DNA of 59,072 bases, from positions 1 through 59,072 of the forward strand of contig CAYPFO010000016.1 in the NCBI GenBank assembly GCA_964410065.1, given 5' to 3'. Of the stretch, positions 30,114 through 38,853 are shown piece by piece. The translations under genes and the position numbers were made by a program. The notes below the pieces were generated by a model. The model saw only the letters and a list, made by a program, of their open reading frames with translations, made no database searches and was not told the DNA's origin. Position 1 is the stretch's first letter. Every line of letters begins with the position of its first letter. Origin of the DNA: Serpens sp964410065. GTDB lineage: Bacteria; Pseudomonadota; Gammaproteobacteria; Pseudomonadales; Pseudomonadaceae.

Positions 30114-32144
30114 ATGTTCAAGCAGTCCGAATCCGCATCAGAGCTTATCGCGCAGTTGCCCTCGCTGGCCCGCTTCGGCTTGGCTCGTTTCGCACGACCC
30201 AACAATGAAGTTTGGGAGCTGACTTGCGACTATGCGGAAGGAGCCGAAGGCGCGCTTTGGGCGAGGCTTGTTGAAGCGCGGTATGACGAACTGATTCCCT
30301 TGGCGTTACGCCGGCAGTTGCACCAGTTGGTGCAGCGGCAGTTGCAAAGCAGTAGCCACTATCGTGTGAGTTACTTCCTGAACACCCCCCAAGGCCCGCT
30401 GAAACTGCTGGAAATCGGCGAACGTTGTGGTGATTGGTTGCGTGGCTACCTGGTTGCGCAAAAGCCCGCCCCGACAAGCCGTGAGACGGTCTGCCTGAAC
30501 GCCATCGAACAAAGCGCTCAGGCCTTTTTACTGGTGGATACTCGCGGCCGGATCACTTATGCCAATCCCAGCCTGTGCACCATTACCCACTACAGCCTTG
30601 CGGAACTCCTGGGCCGTCGGCTCGAAGAACTGCCACCCCTGGAGAGCGTCGCTGAGTTGTTCCGCGATGCCATGCGCCAACGCCCCGAACACACCAGCTG
30701 GACAGTTGAATTCCCCAGTCAGCGTAAAAATCTCGAGCCCTACTGGGGGCGTGTAACGATTTCCCGTGTGCGCGACGAGAACGGTCAGACCAGCCATTTT
30801 TCCGGAATTTGGGAAGACATTACGCTGAGCAAGCTGAGCCAGCAGCAGTACCAGCAGCAAGCGCTCACCGATTCGCTGACCGGCCTTGGCAACCGTGAAT
30901 ACTTCATCGGCCTGCTACAACGGCGCCTTGAAGCCAAACGGCCCGCACCGTTCAGCGTCCTGCTGATCGATATCGACAACTTCAAACGCATCAATGACAG
31001 CCTGGGTCATGAGACCGGCGACAAATTGCTGGTCAGCCTGGCCCGCCGCCTGCGCAACAGCCTGGCCTCCTCCACCAGTCTTTCGCGCTTCGCCAGCAAT
31101 GAGTTTGCGGTCCTGCTCGATACTGAAACAGATCAGGGCGCCCAAGACATCGCCCAGCAACTGCTGCAACTGCTCGACCTGCCGTTGTTCGTGGCCAACC
31201 AACTGATTTCCGTGACCGCAACACTGGGCCTGGCACACTTCCCCCGCCATGGCGACGAGGCGAAAAGGCTCATCAAACATGCCGGTCTGGCCCTGCATAA
31301 AGCCAAGGAAGTCGGCACGAATCGCCTGCAGGTATTCACTGAAAACCTGAATAGCGAAGCCGATTACAACCTGTTTATCGAAAGCAATCTGCGCCATGTG
31401 TTGGACCGGGATGAGCTGGAGCTCTACTACCAACCCAAGCTGTGCCTGGGAAGCAAACGCCTGATCGGCCTGGAAGCTCTGCTGCGCTGGCACCACCCGG
31501 TCAAGGGGCTGATTCCGCCGGACAAGTTCATTGGCTTGGCCGAGGATACCGGGCTGATCGTGCCCATCGGCCAGTGGGTGATTCGCGAGTCCTGCCGGAT
31601 GCTGCATCATCTCGAAGCGGCCGGTCGCACGGATTTGCGCATCGCGATCAATTTGTCGCCGCGCCAGTTCTACGATGAGCACCTGGTCAGCTCCATCGAA
31701 AAGATACTGCTTGAAGAATGCGCCGACGCCACACGTCTGGAGCTGGAGCTGACCGAAAGCCTGCTGCTCGACTCCAGCACGGATACCTTCGAGCAACTGA
31801 CACGCCTGAAAGCCCTGGGCTTTACCCTGGCCATGGACGACTTTGGCACGGGCTACTCGTCGCTGAGTTACCTGAAAAAATTCCCGCTGGATGTCATCAA
31901 GATCGACCGCAGCTTCATCAAGGACATCCCGGGCAATCAGGACGACATGGAAATCACTGCAGCCGTGATCGCCATGGCCCATAAACTCAACCTGCAAGTG
32001 GTGGCCGAAGGCATCGAAACCGACGCCCAATTGGCGTTTCTGCAGCATCAGCATTGCAACGTAGGGCAAGGTTTTCTGTTCGACAGACCGATTGCCGGCA
32101 ACGGTTTGCTGGAGCATCTGGGACGCTATCCAAAACTGGCGTAG
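30114..32144 (+). CDS. PAS-GGDEF-EAL protein, probable c-di-GMP phosphodiesterase (DipA-like)
   Basis: 676 residues. An N-terminal uncharacterised part (1-125) is followed by a PAS domain (about 130-240, LLVDTRGRITYANPSLC), a GGDEF domain (about 250-405) and an EAL domain (about 420-670). The GGDEF signature is degenerate (ASNEF, 327-331), so cyclase activity is unlikely. The EAL domain keeps EAL at 454-456, ELELTES, DDFGTGYSSLSYLKKF, IKIDRSFIKD and VVAEGIET, so phosphodiesterase activity is likely. Position between aceF and msrA matches PA5017 (dipA), which I recall as longer (about 899 residues). No transmembrane segment is evident here. ATG is preceded by GCGAG. Confidence 0.88.
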   Translation: MFKQSESASELIAQLPSLARFGLARFARPNNEVWELTCDYAEGAEGALWARLVEARYDELIPLALRRQLHQLVQRQLQSSSHYRVSYFLNTPQGPLKLLEIGERCGDWLRGYLVAQKPAPTSRETVCLNAIEQSAQAFLLVDTRGRITYANPSLCTITHYSLAELLGRRLEELPPLESVAELFRDAMRQRPEHTSWTVEFPSQRKNLEPYWGRVTISRVRDENGQTSHFSGIWEDITLSKLSQQQYQQQALTDSLTGLGNREYFIGLLQRRLEAKRPAPFSVLLIDIDNFKRINDSLGHETGDKLLVSLARRLRNSLASSTSLSRFASNEFAVLLDTETDQGAQDIAQQLLQLLDLPLFVANQLISVTATLGLAHFPRHGDEAKRLIKHAGLALHKAKEVGTNRLQVFTENLNSEADYNLFIESNLRHVLDRDELELYYQPKLCLGSKRLIGLEALLRWHHPVKGLIPPDKFIGLAEDTGLIVPIGQWVIRESCRMLHHLEAAGRTDLRIAINLSPRQFYDEHLVSSIEKILLEECADATRLELELTESLLLDSSTDTFEQLTRLKALGFTLAMDDFGTGYSSLSYLKKFPLDVIKIDRSFIKDIPGNQDDMEITAAVIAMAHKLNLQVVAEGIETDAQLAFLQHQHCNVGQGFLFDRPIAGNGLLEHLGRYPKLA

Positions 32145-32291
32145 CTGCCGCGGGGATGAGATGGCACTCGCTTAATCGACTGAACTCGGCAGGGATGCAA
32201 CAAGCCCCGTATCAGCAGCACGCTCGGCTGTCTGGCTCCCCTCACGGCAACGGCGTAGGCTGATCCCATTCTTTACACCGGGAGCCCTGAC

Positions 32292-32933
32292 ATGTTTGCT
32301 ACTACACACCACGCTGCACTTCCCACTGCTGAACAGGCGTTACCCGGGCGTGACACGCCCATACCGGTCCCAGCCAACCATTACGTGAACGGTCATTCGC
32401 TGCAGCCGCCCTTCCCTGCCGGCCTGCAACAAGCGATTTTTGCCCTTGGCTGCTTCTGGGGCGTAGAGCGACGGTTCTGGCAACAGCCTGGAGTCTGGAG
32501 CACCGCCGCCGGGTATATCGGCGGGCATACGCCTAATCCCACCTATGAAGAAGTGTGCAGCGGGCTGACCGGGCATACCGAAGCGGTGCTGGTGGTGTTC
32601 GATCCGCAGGTGACTGATTACGCCGCGCTGCTCAAGGTGTTCTGGGAAGCCCATGACCCAACCCAGGGCATGCGCCAGGGTAACGATATCGGCACCCAGT
32701 ACCGCTCGGCCATCTATTGGCTGAATGACGAGCAAAAGGCCGCCGCCCTGACCAGCCATGACGCCTATGCCCACCAACTGGCCAAGGCCGGCTTTGGCCC
32801 GGTTACCACGGAAATGGCCGAGGCGCCGCCGTTCTACTACGCCGAGGAGTATCACCAGCAATACCTGGCGAAAAATCCCAACGGTTATTGCGCGTTGCGG
32901 GGTACGGGTGTGTGTCTCCGTAGTGGCGGTTAG
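32292..32933 (+). CDS. msrA: Peptide methionine sulfoxide reductase MsrA
   Basis: 213 residues; reduces Met-S-sulfoxide. Catalytic Cys54 lies in FALGCFWGVERRF, and two C-terminal resolving Cys (200 and 208) in NPNGYCALRGTGVCLRSGG. GYIGGHTPNPTYEEVCSG and HDPTQGMRQGNDIGTQYRS are family hallmarks. The N-terminal extension of about 45 residues is common in the long gammaproteobacterial MsrA form. GGGAG lies upstream. The PAO1-like block PA4973-PA5018 ends here. Confidence 0.97.
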   Translation: MFATTHHAALPTAEQALPGRDTPIPVPANHYVNGHSLQPPFPAGLQQAIFALGCFWGVERRFWQQPGVWSTAAGYIGGHTPNPTYEEVCSGLTGHTEAVLVVFDPQVTDYAALLKVFWEAHDPTQGMRQGNDIGTQYRSAIYWLNDEQKAAALTSHDAYAHQLAKAGFGPVTTEMAEAPPFYYAEEYHQQYLAKNPNGYCALRGTGVCLRSGG

Positions 32934-32987
32934 CTGGCCGGGATGGGGATCGCTGCGCTCAATGCCATCCTAGGAGACGGACCGGCC

Positions 32988-34094
32988 TTATACAGCCGTA
33001 CGGGGCTTGGCGATGATCCGCCAATCCTCGCCGACCGCGCGGATGTCGAGAATCTGCAACTCCCTAGCTTCGCTCATATGCTCCAGGGGCAAGTCCAGCA
33101 ACGGACGGGCGCTGGAGCCGAGGAATTTGCCAGCGACGAAAATCTGATACTCATCGACCAGATCCTGCTGTGCAAAGGCGCCTGCCAGGCGCGGACCCGC
33201 TTCGATCAGCACCTCATTGGCGCCACGCTTCGCCAGTTCGCCTAGCAAGGCCCGCAGGTCCACCTGCTCTCCCTCACCCGGCACGCTCAGGCATTCATGT
33301 CCGGCAGCCTGGTAATCCGGACACCGGGACGAAGCCGTCACCACCAGTGCCGAGCCAGCCTGGAAAAACGGTGCATCCAGCGGCACGCGGCAACGTCCAT
33401 CGACCAGTACCCGCAACGGTGGGCGGCCCAGCGCCAACGCCGTCTGTTCGGCATCCAGGCCCAGCTCTTCGCCGCGTACCGTGAGCCGCGCCTGATCCAT
33501 CAGCACGGTATCGGCGCCGGTGAGCACCACGCTGGATCGGGCGCGCAGACGCTGCACCGCCGCTCGCGCCGCCGCGCCGGTGATCCACTGGCTCTCGCCG
33601 CTGGCCATCGCTGTGCGCCCGTCCAGGCTCATCGCCAGCTTGACACGCACATAGGGCAGGCCCGTTTCCATGCGTTTCACAAAACCACAGTTCAGCTCAC
33701 GCGCCTCGGCCTCCAGTACACCGCGGGCGACGTCGATACCCGCCGTGCGCAACCGCCCAAGACCACGCCCCGCGACCTGTGGATTGGGGTCCTGCATGGC
33801 CGCCACGACACGGGCGACACCTGCGCTCACAAGCGCTTCGGCACACGGCGGGGTACGGCCGAAATGGCTGCACGGCTCAAGCGTGACGTAGGCAGTGGCA
33901 CCTTGCGCGCGCTCGCCGGCCTGGCGCAAGGCATGCACCTCGGCGTGTGGCTCGCCGGCGCGTACATGCCAGCCTTCACCGACAACGTGGCCATCGCGCA
34001 CGATGACGCAACCGACACGCGGGTTGGGATGGGTCGAATACACGCCTCGGCGCGCCAGCTCCAAGGCACGCGCCATATACAGCTGATCATTCAT
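32988..34094 (-). CDS. ribD: Bifunctional diaminohydroxyphosphoribosylaminopyrimidine deaminase / reductase
   Basis: 368 residues; second and third steps of riboflavin synthesis. The N-terminal deaminase has zinc ligands His50 and catalytic Glu52 (PHAEVHAL), Cys75 and Cys84 (PCSHFGRTPPC). The C-terminal reductase starts at VRVKLAMSLDGRTAMASGES and includes VLVDGRCRVPLDAP and EVLIEAGPRLAGAF. The ATG overlaps the nrdR stop (ATGA, 34091-34094), matching the conserved nrdR-ribD order. It converges on msrA. Confidence 0.97.
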   Translation of the reverse strand: MNDQLYMARALELARRGVYSTHPNPRVGCVIVRDGHVVGEGWHVRAGEPHAEVHALRQAGERAQGATAYVTLEPCSHFGRTPPCAEALVSAGVARVVAAMQDPNPQVAGRGLGRLRTAGIDVARGVLEAEARELNCGFVKRMETGLPYVRVKLAMSLDGRTAMASGESQWITGAAARAAVQRLRARSSVVLTGADTVLMDQARLTVRGEELGLDAEQTALALGRPPLRVLVDGRCRVPLDAPFFQAGSALVVTASSRCPDYQAAGHECLSVPGEGEQVDLRALLGELAKRGANEVLIEAGPRLAGAFAQQDLVDEYQIFVAGKFLGSSARPLLDLPLEHMSEARELQILDIRAVGEDWRIIAKPRTAV

Positions 34095-34555
34095 GGCTTG
34101 GACGGCTCACGGGCCAGACGCTCGATTTCCTCACGGAACTCGTTGAGGTCCTGGAAGCGACGGTAGACCGACGCGAAACGGATATACGCGATCTCATCCA
34201 GCTGCTGCAGCGCGCTCATCACCAGCTCGCCGACCACCAGGGATTTGACCTCGCGTTCGCCTGTGGCTCGCAGCTGATGCTTGATCTGGGCAATCGCCGC
34301 TTCCAGGCGCTCGACACTCACCGGACGCTTTTCCAGAGCGCGCTGCATGCCGGCGCGCAACTTCTCTTCGTCGAAAGGCTGGCGGCTGCCGTCCTGTTTG
34401 ATCAAGCGCGGCATGACCAGCTCGGCGGTCTCGAAGGTGGTGAAACGCTCGCCGCACGCCAGGCATTCACGGCGGCGCCGCACCTGATCGCCCTCGGTAA
34501 CCAGTCGTGAATCAATGACCTTGGTGTCATGGGCGCTGCAAAAGGGACAGTGCAT
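34091..34555 (-). CDS. nrdR: Transcriptional repressor NrdR
   Basis: 154 residues, exactly the family length. A zinc ribbon with Cys3, Cys6, Cys31 and Cys34 (MHCPFCSAHDTKVIDSR...ECLACGERFTT) is followed by an ATP-cone (VMPRLIKQDGSRQPFDEEKL). It senses (d)ATP and represses ribonucleotide reductase genes through NrdR boxes. The start at 34555 is preferred over an upstream frame reaching 34600 because the zinc ribbon must begin at residue 3. Translationally coupled to ribD. Confidence 0.97.
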   Translation of the reverse strand: MHCPFCSAHDTKVIDSRLVTEGDQVRRRRECLACGERFTTFETAELVMPRLIKQDGSRQPFDEEKLRAGMQRALEKRPVSVERLEAAIAQIKHQLRATGEREVKSLVVGELVMSALQQLDEIAYIRFASVYRRFQDLNEFREEIERLAREPSKP

Positions 34556-34671
34556 GGGCGAAAAAACCTGCTGTGGGAACCAGGCGCCATGGTAGCGCAT
34601 CCCTTTGGCCAGACAAATCAGCCGGGCTTGCGGCTACACTCGGCCTCTTTTTTTCAGTCTGTCACCTCACC

Positions 34672-35334
34672 ATGAACACACCTCATTCCCTGCAACAGGC
34701 GCTGCATGATCTGCTTGGCGATGCCCGGCTAAGCGCCACGCCGTTGCCCGGCACCGATCTGCGTCTGTGGCTGATCGATGCGGACAACATGGACCGCGCG
34801 TTCAGCCCCGAAGAAACCCGGCGCATTCTCGAAGAGCCGCCTTATTGGAGCTTCTGCTGGGCCAGCGGACTGGTATTGGCACGCTGGCTGGTCGAGCACC
34901 CGCAGTGGGTGCAGGGTAAGCGCGTGCTGGATTTTGGTGCTGGCTCCGGTGTCGCGGCCATTGCCGCCGCTAAGGCCGGCGCACTGGAAGTGGTGGCCTG
35001 CGACCTTGACCCCTTGGCGCTGGCGGCCTGCCGGGCCAACGCCGAACTCAACGGCGTAGAGCTGGGGTACTCGGCCGATTTCTTTGCCGAAAGCGATCGC
35101 TTCGACCTGATCATCGTCGCCGATGTGCTTTACGACCGTGCCAATCTGCCGTTGCTTGATCAGTTCCTCAGCCGGGGGCGGGAAACCCTGGTAGCCGATT
35201 CGCGGGTCAAGGATTTCAATCATCCACTGTACCGGCATCTCGGCCAGTTGGAAGCCAGCACTTGGCCGGATCTGGCCGAACCGGCGGAGTTTCGCCATGT
35301 AAATCTGTATCACGCCACGCGCGGGTCGGCGTAA
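34672..35334 (+). CDS. Class I SAM-dependent methyltransferase (PrmA / ETFB-lysine methyltransferase-like)
   Basis: 220 residues. SAM-binding motif I is RVLDFGAGSGVAAIAAAKAG, motif II/acidic loop VVACDLDPLALAACRANAEL, and motif IV/post-motif DLIIVADVLYDRANLP. The N-terminal PPYWSFCWASGLVLARWLVE is typical of the group related to ribosomal L11 and ETF-beta lysine methyltransferases, so a protein lysine target is plausible but unproven. Start MNTPHSLQQAL at 34672; the frame open from 34573 covers the divergent nrdR promoter region and is rejected. Confidence 0.8.
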   Translation: MNTPHSLQQALHDLLGDARLSATPLPGTDLRLWLIDADNMDRAFSPEETRRILEEPPYWSFCWASGLVLARWLVEHPQWVQGKRVLDFGAGSGVAAIAAAKAGALEVVACDLDPLALAACRANAELNGVELGYSADFFAESDRFDLIIVADVLYDRANLPLLDQFLSRGRETLVADSRVKDFNHPLYRHLGQLEASTWPDLAEPAEFRHVNLYHATRGSA

Positions 35335-35344
35335 GTACCCAAAA

Positions 35345-35373
35345 CAAATGCCCCGCACAGGGCGGGGCATTTG
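35345..35373. terminator. Bidirectional terminator between methyltransferase and outer membrane protein genes
   Basis: A 12-bp stem, CAAATGCCCCGC with GCGGGGCATTTG, with A- and T-rich flanks, between convergent genes. Confidence 0.85.
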
Positions 35374-35391
35374 TTATCGCAGCGAGTCGGC

Positions 35392-36627
35392 TTAGAACGT
35401 CAGACCGACGTTCATCCGCGCACCGTCGAACTCTTCCTTGGCGTGGCTTTGATAGCTGGCGCCGACGAAGAACTGGGTATTGGTGGCAGCCGAGCCCGAC
35501 CAGCCAAAGTTGACGCCGTATTCCGTCACCTGATCGGAATACAGCGCATCGCCGGAATAACGGGTGTCGCGCACAAATACCTGAGTCGCCAGTTTCCACG
35601 GCAGGGCAATATGCCAGGCCAGGCCGTTGGTCATCGCTTTGTTGCTCAGGTCATAGTCGATGGCGTAGGTCACCGGATCTTCGTCATCGTCGTCTTCGTA
35701 CTCGAGGCGCTCACTGTCGATTTTCACCAGGCTGTTGTTCAGGGTGAAATTCTGGCCAAACAGGCTGAAGTCGTAGCGCGTGGTCAGCGATAGCGCACGC
35801 AGCACACCCACGGTGAGGATTTCGGCGGAACCGGCGGCGCCGTAATCGATGGCCGGAGTGATTTCCAGGCCTTCGATCAGCGGGATGGTCCAGGCAAAGC
35901 CCATTTGCAGGCTGTAGCTCTTGGCATCCTCGTTGATCGTGGTGTAGTTCATCGGCATACGGAACTGCAGACGATGGCCCGGGAACCAATCGAGCTTGAA
36001 GGTATAGGCCAGCGGCAGGTTGTAGTTGATGACGTCCTGATTGTCCGCCGTGGTGTAGCTGCTGTAGCGCAGGCCCAGATCCCACTGGTTGTCGATATCC
36101 TGACGGTTGGTGCCGGTGATCGAGCTGTTGGTCAGGAAATAGATGTTGTCGACCATGGTCGACATCAGGCTGCTGGGGTTACCGGCAACGGGGTCGAAGC
36201 TGGTGGCTTGCGCGGCGACTTTGTTCATCTTGGTGAGGATCTCATGTTCGCCCTTTTCGACCAGGTAATCCTTCAGTTGGTCAATGGCATCGTCACCCAT
36301 GGGATCGTCGTTAAATTCCTTGTAAATACCCAGGCTCGGGATATCCAGGATCAGCTTGCTGCCCTTTTCATAGGTCAGCTGGATGGGTACGCCCCGGAAC
36401 TTGATTTCCGCGACTGCGTCATGCTGGCTCTCGTCGAAACCATCCAAACCCCATTGATCAATGATGAAATCAAGATCGACAACATCGACGGCCTGTTCAG
36501 CATCGTTAAAGCTGAAACTTTGCGATCTTCCGTCCCCTTTCCACGTCAAGGTCACGTCGAACAACGCGGCCTGTGCCGACGCGCTCCCCAGCGCGATGGC
36601 CGTAGCCAGTACTACTTTGCGGTACAT
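35392..36627 (-). CDS. Uncharacterised predicted outer membrane beta-barrel protein
   Basis: 411 residues. A signal peptide (MYRKVVLATAIALGSASAQA) is followed by an acidic N-terminal domain of about 150 residues (many Asp, VDVVDLDFIIDQWGLDGFDE), then alternating aromatic/polar strands (LPLAYTFKLDWFPGHRLQFR, LTTRYDFSLFGQNFTLNN, WHIALPWKLATQVFVRDTRY), ending in MNVGLTF with the terminal Phe used for BAM-dependent barrel assembly. An acidic turn EYEDDDDEDP lies near residue 310. I do not recognise the family. It stands alone, divergent from the thioredoxin-like gene. Confidence 0.65.
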   Translation of the reverse strand: MYRKVVLATAIALGSASAQAALFDVTLTWKGDGRSQSFSFNDAEQAVDVVDLDFIIDQWGLDGFDESQHDAVAEIKFRGVPIQLTYEKGSKLILDIPSLGIYKEFNDDPMGDDAIDQLKDYLVEKGEHEILTKMNKVAAQATSFDPVAGNPSSLMSTMVDNIYFLTNSSITGTNRQDIDNQWDLGLRYSSYTTADNQDVINYNLPLAYTFKLDWFPGHRLQFRMPMNYTTINEDAKSYSLQMGFAWTIPLIEGLEITPAIDYGAAGSAEILTVGVLRALSLTTRYDFSLFGQNFTLNNSLVKIDSERLEYEDDDDEDPVTYAIDYDLSNKAMTNGLAWHIALPWKLATQVFVRDTRYSGDALYSDQVTEYGVNFGWSGSAATNTQFFVGASYQSHAKEEFDGARMNVGLTF

Positions 36628-36887
36628 GTTGAAGCTCCAATTGTTGGTTTTTTATCCCTACCGCAGCGTTGGCAGATCTGTAGCCGGCAAGGCGTGCCAT
36701 TATTCTGCCTCTACCGCATTTGACTGCCAATAGCACTGATGTCGGGAATACGTCGAAGCATCCGGCCATTAGCAAAAACCAAACCTTTTCATGGCTCCTT
36801 TACAGCCGCCCGTCGGAACCCCTACGGCTTCCCGTAACGACCATCCACCCTTACCATGCAGGCACGTCCGTTCCTTCGAGAAAGCCG

Positions 36888-37757
36888 ATGAGCGCTACCC
36901 CGTATATCTTCGATGTCACCGAGGCCAGCTTCGAACAGCTGGTGCTTGAAAACTCTTTCCACAAGCCGGTGCTGGTGGACTTCTGGGCCGACTGGTGCGC
37001 GCCCTGCAAGGCGCTGATGCCCCTGCTGGCCAAGATCACCGAGGAGTACCAGGGCGAGTTGCTGCTGGCCAAGGTCAACTGCGACATCGAACAAGGCATC
37101 ACCGCCCGCTTCGGCATCCGCAGCCTGCCCACCGTGGTGTTGTTCAAGGATGGCCAGCCGGTGGATGGCTTCGCCGGCGCGCAGCCGGAATCGGCGATTC
37201 GCACGATGCTCGAACCTCACGTGCAGATGCCTGCCGCACCGGAGGCCGACCTGCTGGAAAGCGCCCAGGCGCTGTTTATCGAAGGCCGCTTCAGCGAGGC
37301 CGAAGCGCTGCTCAAGCAATTACTCAGCGAAGACAATGAAAATGCCGCCGCGCTGATCCTGTATGCCCGCTGCCTGGCCGAGCGCGGCGAGTTGGGTGAG
37401 GCCGAAACTGTACTCAACGCAGTTCAGGGCGACGAGCACAAGCAGGCCCTGGCCGGAGCCCGTGCCCAACTGACGTTCCTGCGCCAGGCGGGTGATCTGC
37501 CGGACATTGCCTTGCTGAAATCGCGCTTGGCCAGAGAAGCAGGGGATGATGAAGCCACGTATCAGTTGGCTATTCAGCACCTGGCACGCCAGCAATACGA
37601 CACCGCCCTGGAGGGACTGCTGAAGCTCTTTGTGCGCAACCGCAGCTATGCCGACGGCCTGCCGCACAAGACGCTGCTGCAAGTCTTCGACCTGCTGGGC
37701 AATGACCATCCGTTGGTGACGCAATATCGACGCAAGTTGTATCAGTCGATTTACTGA
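36888..37757 (+). CDS. Thioredoxin-like co-chaperone (CnoX/YbbN family)
   Basis: 289 residues. An N-terminal thioredoxin domain (1-110) with active site WCAPCK (Cys37, Cys40) and cis-Pro region FGIRSLPTVVLFKDGQ is followed by about 170 residues of TPR-like helices (ALFIEGRFSEAEALLKQLL, CLAERGELGEAETVLNAV). This is the CnoX layout, a protein that protects clients from oxidation and hands them to chaperones. Start ATG 36888 gives the family N-terminus; the longer frame from 36720 covers the divergent promoter region. Confidence 0.85.
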   Translation: MSATPYIFDVTEASFEQLVLENSFHKPVLVDFWADWCAPCKALMPLLAKITEEYQGELLLAKVNCDIEQGITARFGIRSLPTVVLFKDGQPVDGFAGAQPESAIRTMLEPHVQMPAAPEADLLESAQALFIEGRFSEAEALLKQLLSEDNENAAALILYARCLAERGELGEAETVLNAVQGDEHKQALAGARAQLTFLRQAGDLPDIALLKSRLAREAGDDEATYQLAIQHLARQQYDTALEGLLKLFVRNRSYADGLPHKTLLQVFDLLGNDHPLVTQYRRKLYQSIY

Positions 37758-37822
37758 ATCCAGCCGTTTTTTTGCATTTAGGGGTCGGGCCGGCGTGGCA
37801 AAACTCTTGACTGCCACGCCAG

Positions 37823-37900
37823 CAGTTCGTACACAGCGAACGTTTCGGCCCGAGGTCGGGCCTCCACGGACCTCTGTGTGAGCGGCGACCTCGCTGCGCA
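37823..37900 (+). repeat. Degenerate direct repeat, copy 1
   Basis: Starts AGTTCGTACACAGCGAACG and contains TTTCGGCCCGAGGTCGGGCC, then GGCGACCTCGCTGCG. It shares order and most bases with copy 2 at 37920-38014, which carries an extra roughly 15 nt in its middle. Non-coding. Confidence 0.6.
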
Positions 37901-37919
37901 GACCTTGATGCCACACCCC

Positions 37920-38014
37920 CCGGTTCGTGCACGGCAAACGCTTCGGCTCGAGGTCTGGCCTCCAGCAGAGGCCTGCCTAGCTCGGAGCTGCGAAAGCCGG
38001 TGACCTCACCGCGA
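37920..38014 (+). repeat. Degenerate direct repeat, copy 2
   Basis: Starts GGTTCGTGCACGGCAAACG, contains CTTCGGCTCGAGGTCTGGCC and ends GGTGACCTCACCGCG. Diverged tandem partner of copy 1. Confidence 0.6.
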
Positions 38015-38165
38015 ATTTTTCAACTCAACGCAGCCACGACCCATAGCGTGCCGCCGTGCCTGTGCGCCAGCGGCCAGTGCACGCCGGCTTCTCCAGACAC
38101 ACTTATCAAAAACCATCAGAACCCCGCTTCTGGCCGCCTCCATGCTGGCCAGTGCCCAGAAAATA

Positions 38166-38182
38166 TTGTTATAAGATAACAA
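38166..38182. promoter_or_regulatory. Zur box upstream of the zinc-starvation operon
   Basis: TTGTTATAAGATAACAA is a perfect palindrome (TTGTTAT-AAG-ATAACAA) matching the gammaproteobacterial Zur consensus core GTTATAnnATAAC. It lies 23 nt before the start codon of a His-rich DUF2796 gene. PAO1 PA4063-PA4066 are known, as I recall, to be induced by zinc depletion. Confidence 0.85.
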
Positions 38183-38205
38183 GCCTTGTTCATCACGGAG
38201 TTTCC

Positions 38206-38811
38206 ATGCGTCGCCTGTTGCTTGCTGTCCTGCCCCTTTCCCTGTTGGTTTCGCCCCTCGCCAATGCCCTGATGCATCACGATGATGACGATGCCCATGG
38301 ACACGCCAGCCTGCATGCCCATGAGCACGGCGTCGCTCGGCTTGATGTTGCGCTGGAAGGCAAGCTGCTCGAGGTGGAGATGCACAGCCCGGCGATCAAT
38401 CTGCTGGGCTTCGAGCATTTTCCCAAGAACTCGGCCGAGGAGGCCCGAGTCGACGCCGTGCGCGACCTGCTCGAACAGCCCCGCAACTTGTTCAGCCTGC
38501 CTGCCATGGCCAAATGCGAGGCGGAGCACCAGGCAATCAACAGCCCACTGTTCGGCGTGGCGGCTGGTGACGTCGATCATCTGGCCCTGCATGACGAAGA
38601 CGCCTCAGCCGATACGATGGAGCAGGAACACGCCGAAATTCACGCCCATTACCAGTTTAAATGCGCTCAGCCCAATGCCTTGCAGAGCCTTGACCTGAGC
38701 CCTTTGTTTCGCCAATTCCCCGGCACCCGGCGCATTCAGGTGCAGTTGATCGGGCCCAAGGGCCAGCAGGGTCATGAGTTGACGCGCAGTCAGCCGCGCC
38801 TGCCTCTTTAA
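38206..38811 (+). CDS. Zinc-binding periplasmic protein, DUF2796 (ZrgA-like)
   Basis: 201 residues. A signal peptide (MRRLLLAVLPLSLLVSPLANA) is followed at once by a metal-binding His/Asp run (MHHDDDDAHGHASLHAHEHG), then the DUF2796 body (GVARLDVALEGKLLEVEMHS, INLLGFEHFPK), and a second His/Glu cluster (EQEHAEIHAHYQFKC). It probably captures zinc in the periplasm. Start ATG 38206 follows ACGGAG; the frame reaching 38056 includes the Zur box and is rejected. First gene of a Zur-boxed operon with an ABC transporter and a DUF3299 protein. Confidence 0.88.
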   Translation: MRRLLLAVLPLSLLVSPLANALMHHDDDDAHGHASLHAHEHGVARLDVALEGKLLEVEMHSPAINLLGFEHFPKNSAEEARVDAVRDLLEQPRNLFSLPAMAKCEAEHQAINSPLFGVAAGDVDHLALHDEDASADTMEQEHAEIHAHYQFKCAQPNALQSLDLSPLFRQFPGTRRIQVQLIGPKGQQGHELTRSQPRLPL

Positions 38812-38853
38812 GTCACGCGGAACAATCCCGCTTTTCATACTTCCACGGATCTC

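Larger units (their letters stand above)
37758..38165. other. Long spacer with degenerate repeats before the zinc operon
   Basis: No gene is seen. It contains a diverged direct repeat (37823-37900 and 37920-38014), a GGCGTGGCA...TGCCACGCC hairpin (about 37793-37822) just after the thioredoxin-like gene that may act as its terminator, and ends at the Zur-type palindrome. Confidence 0.55.
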
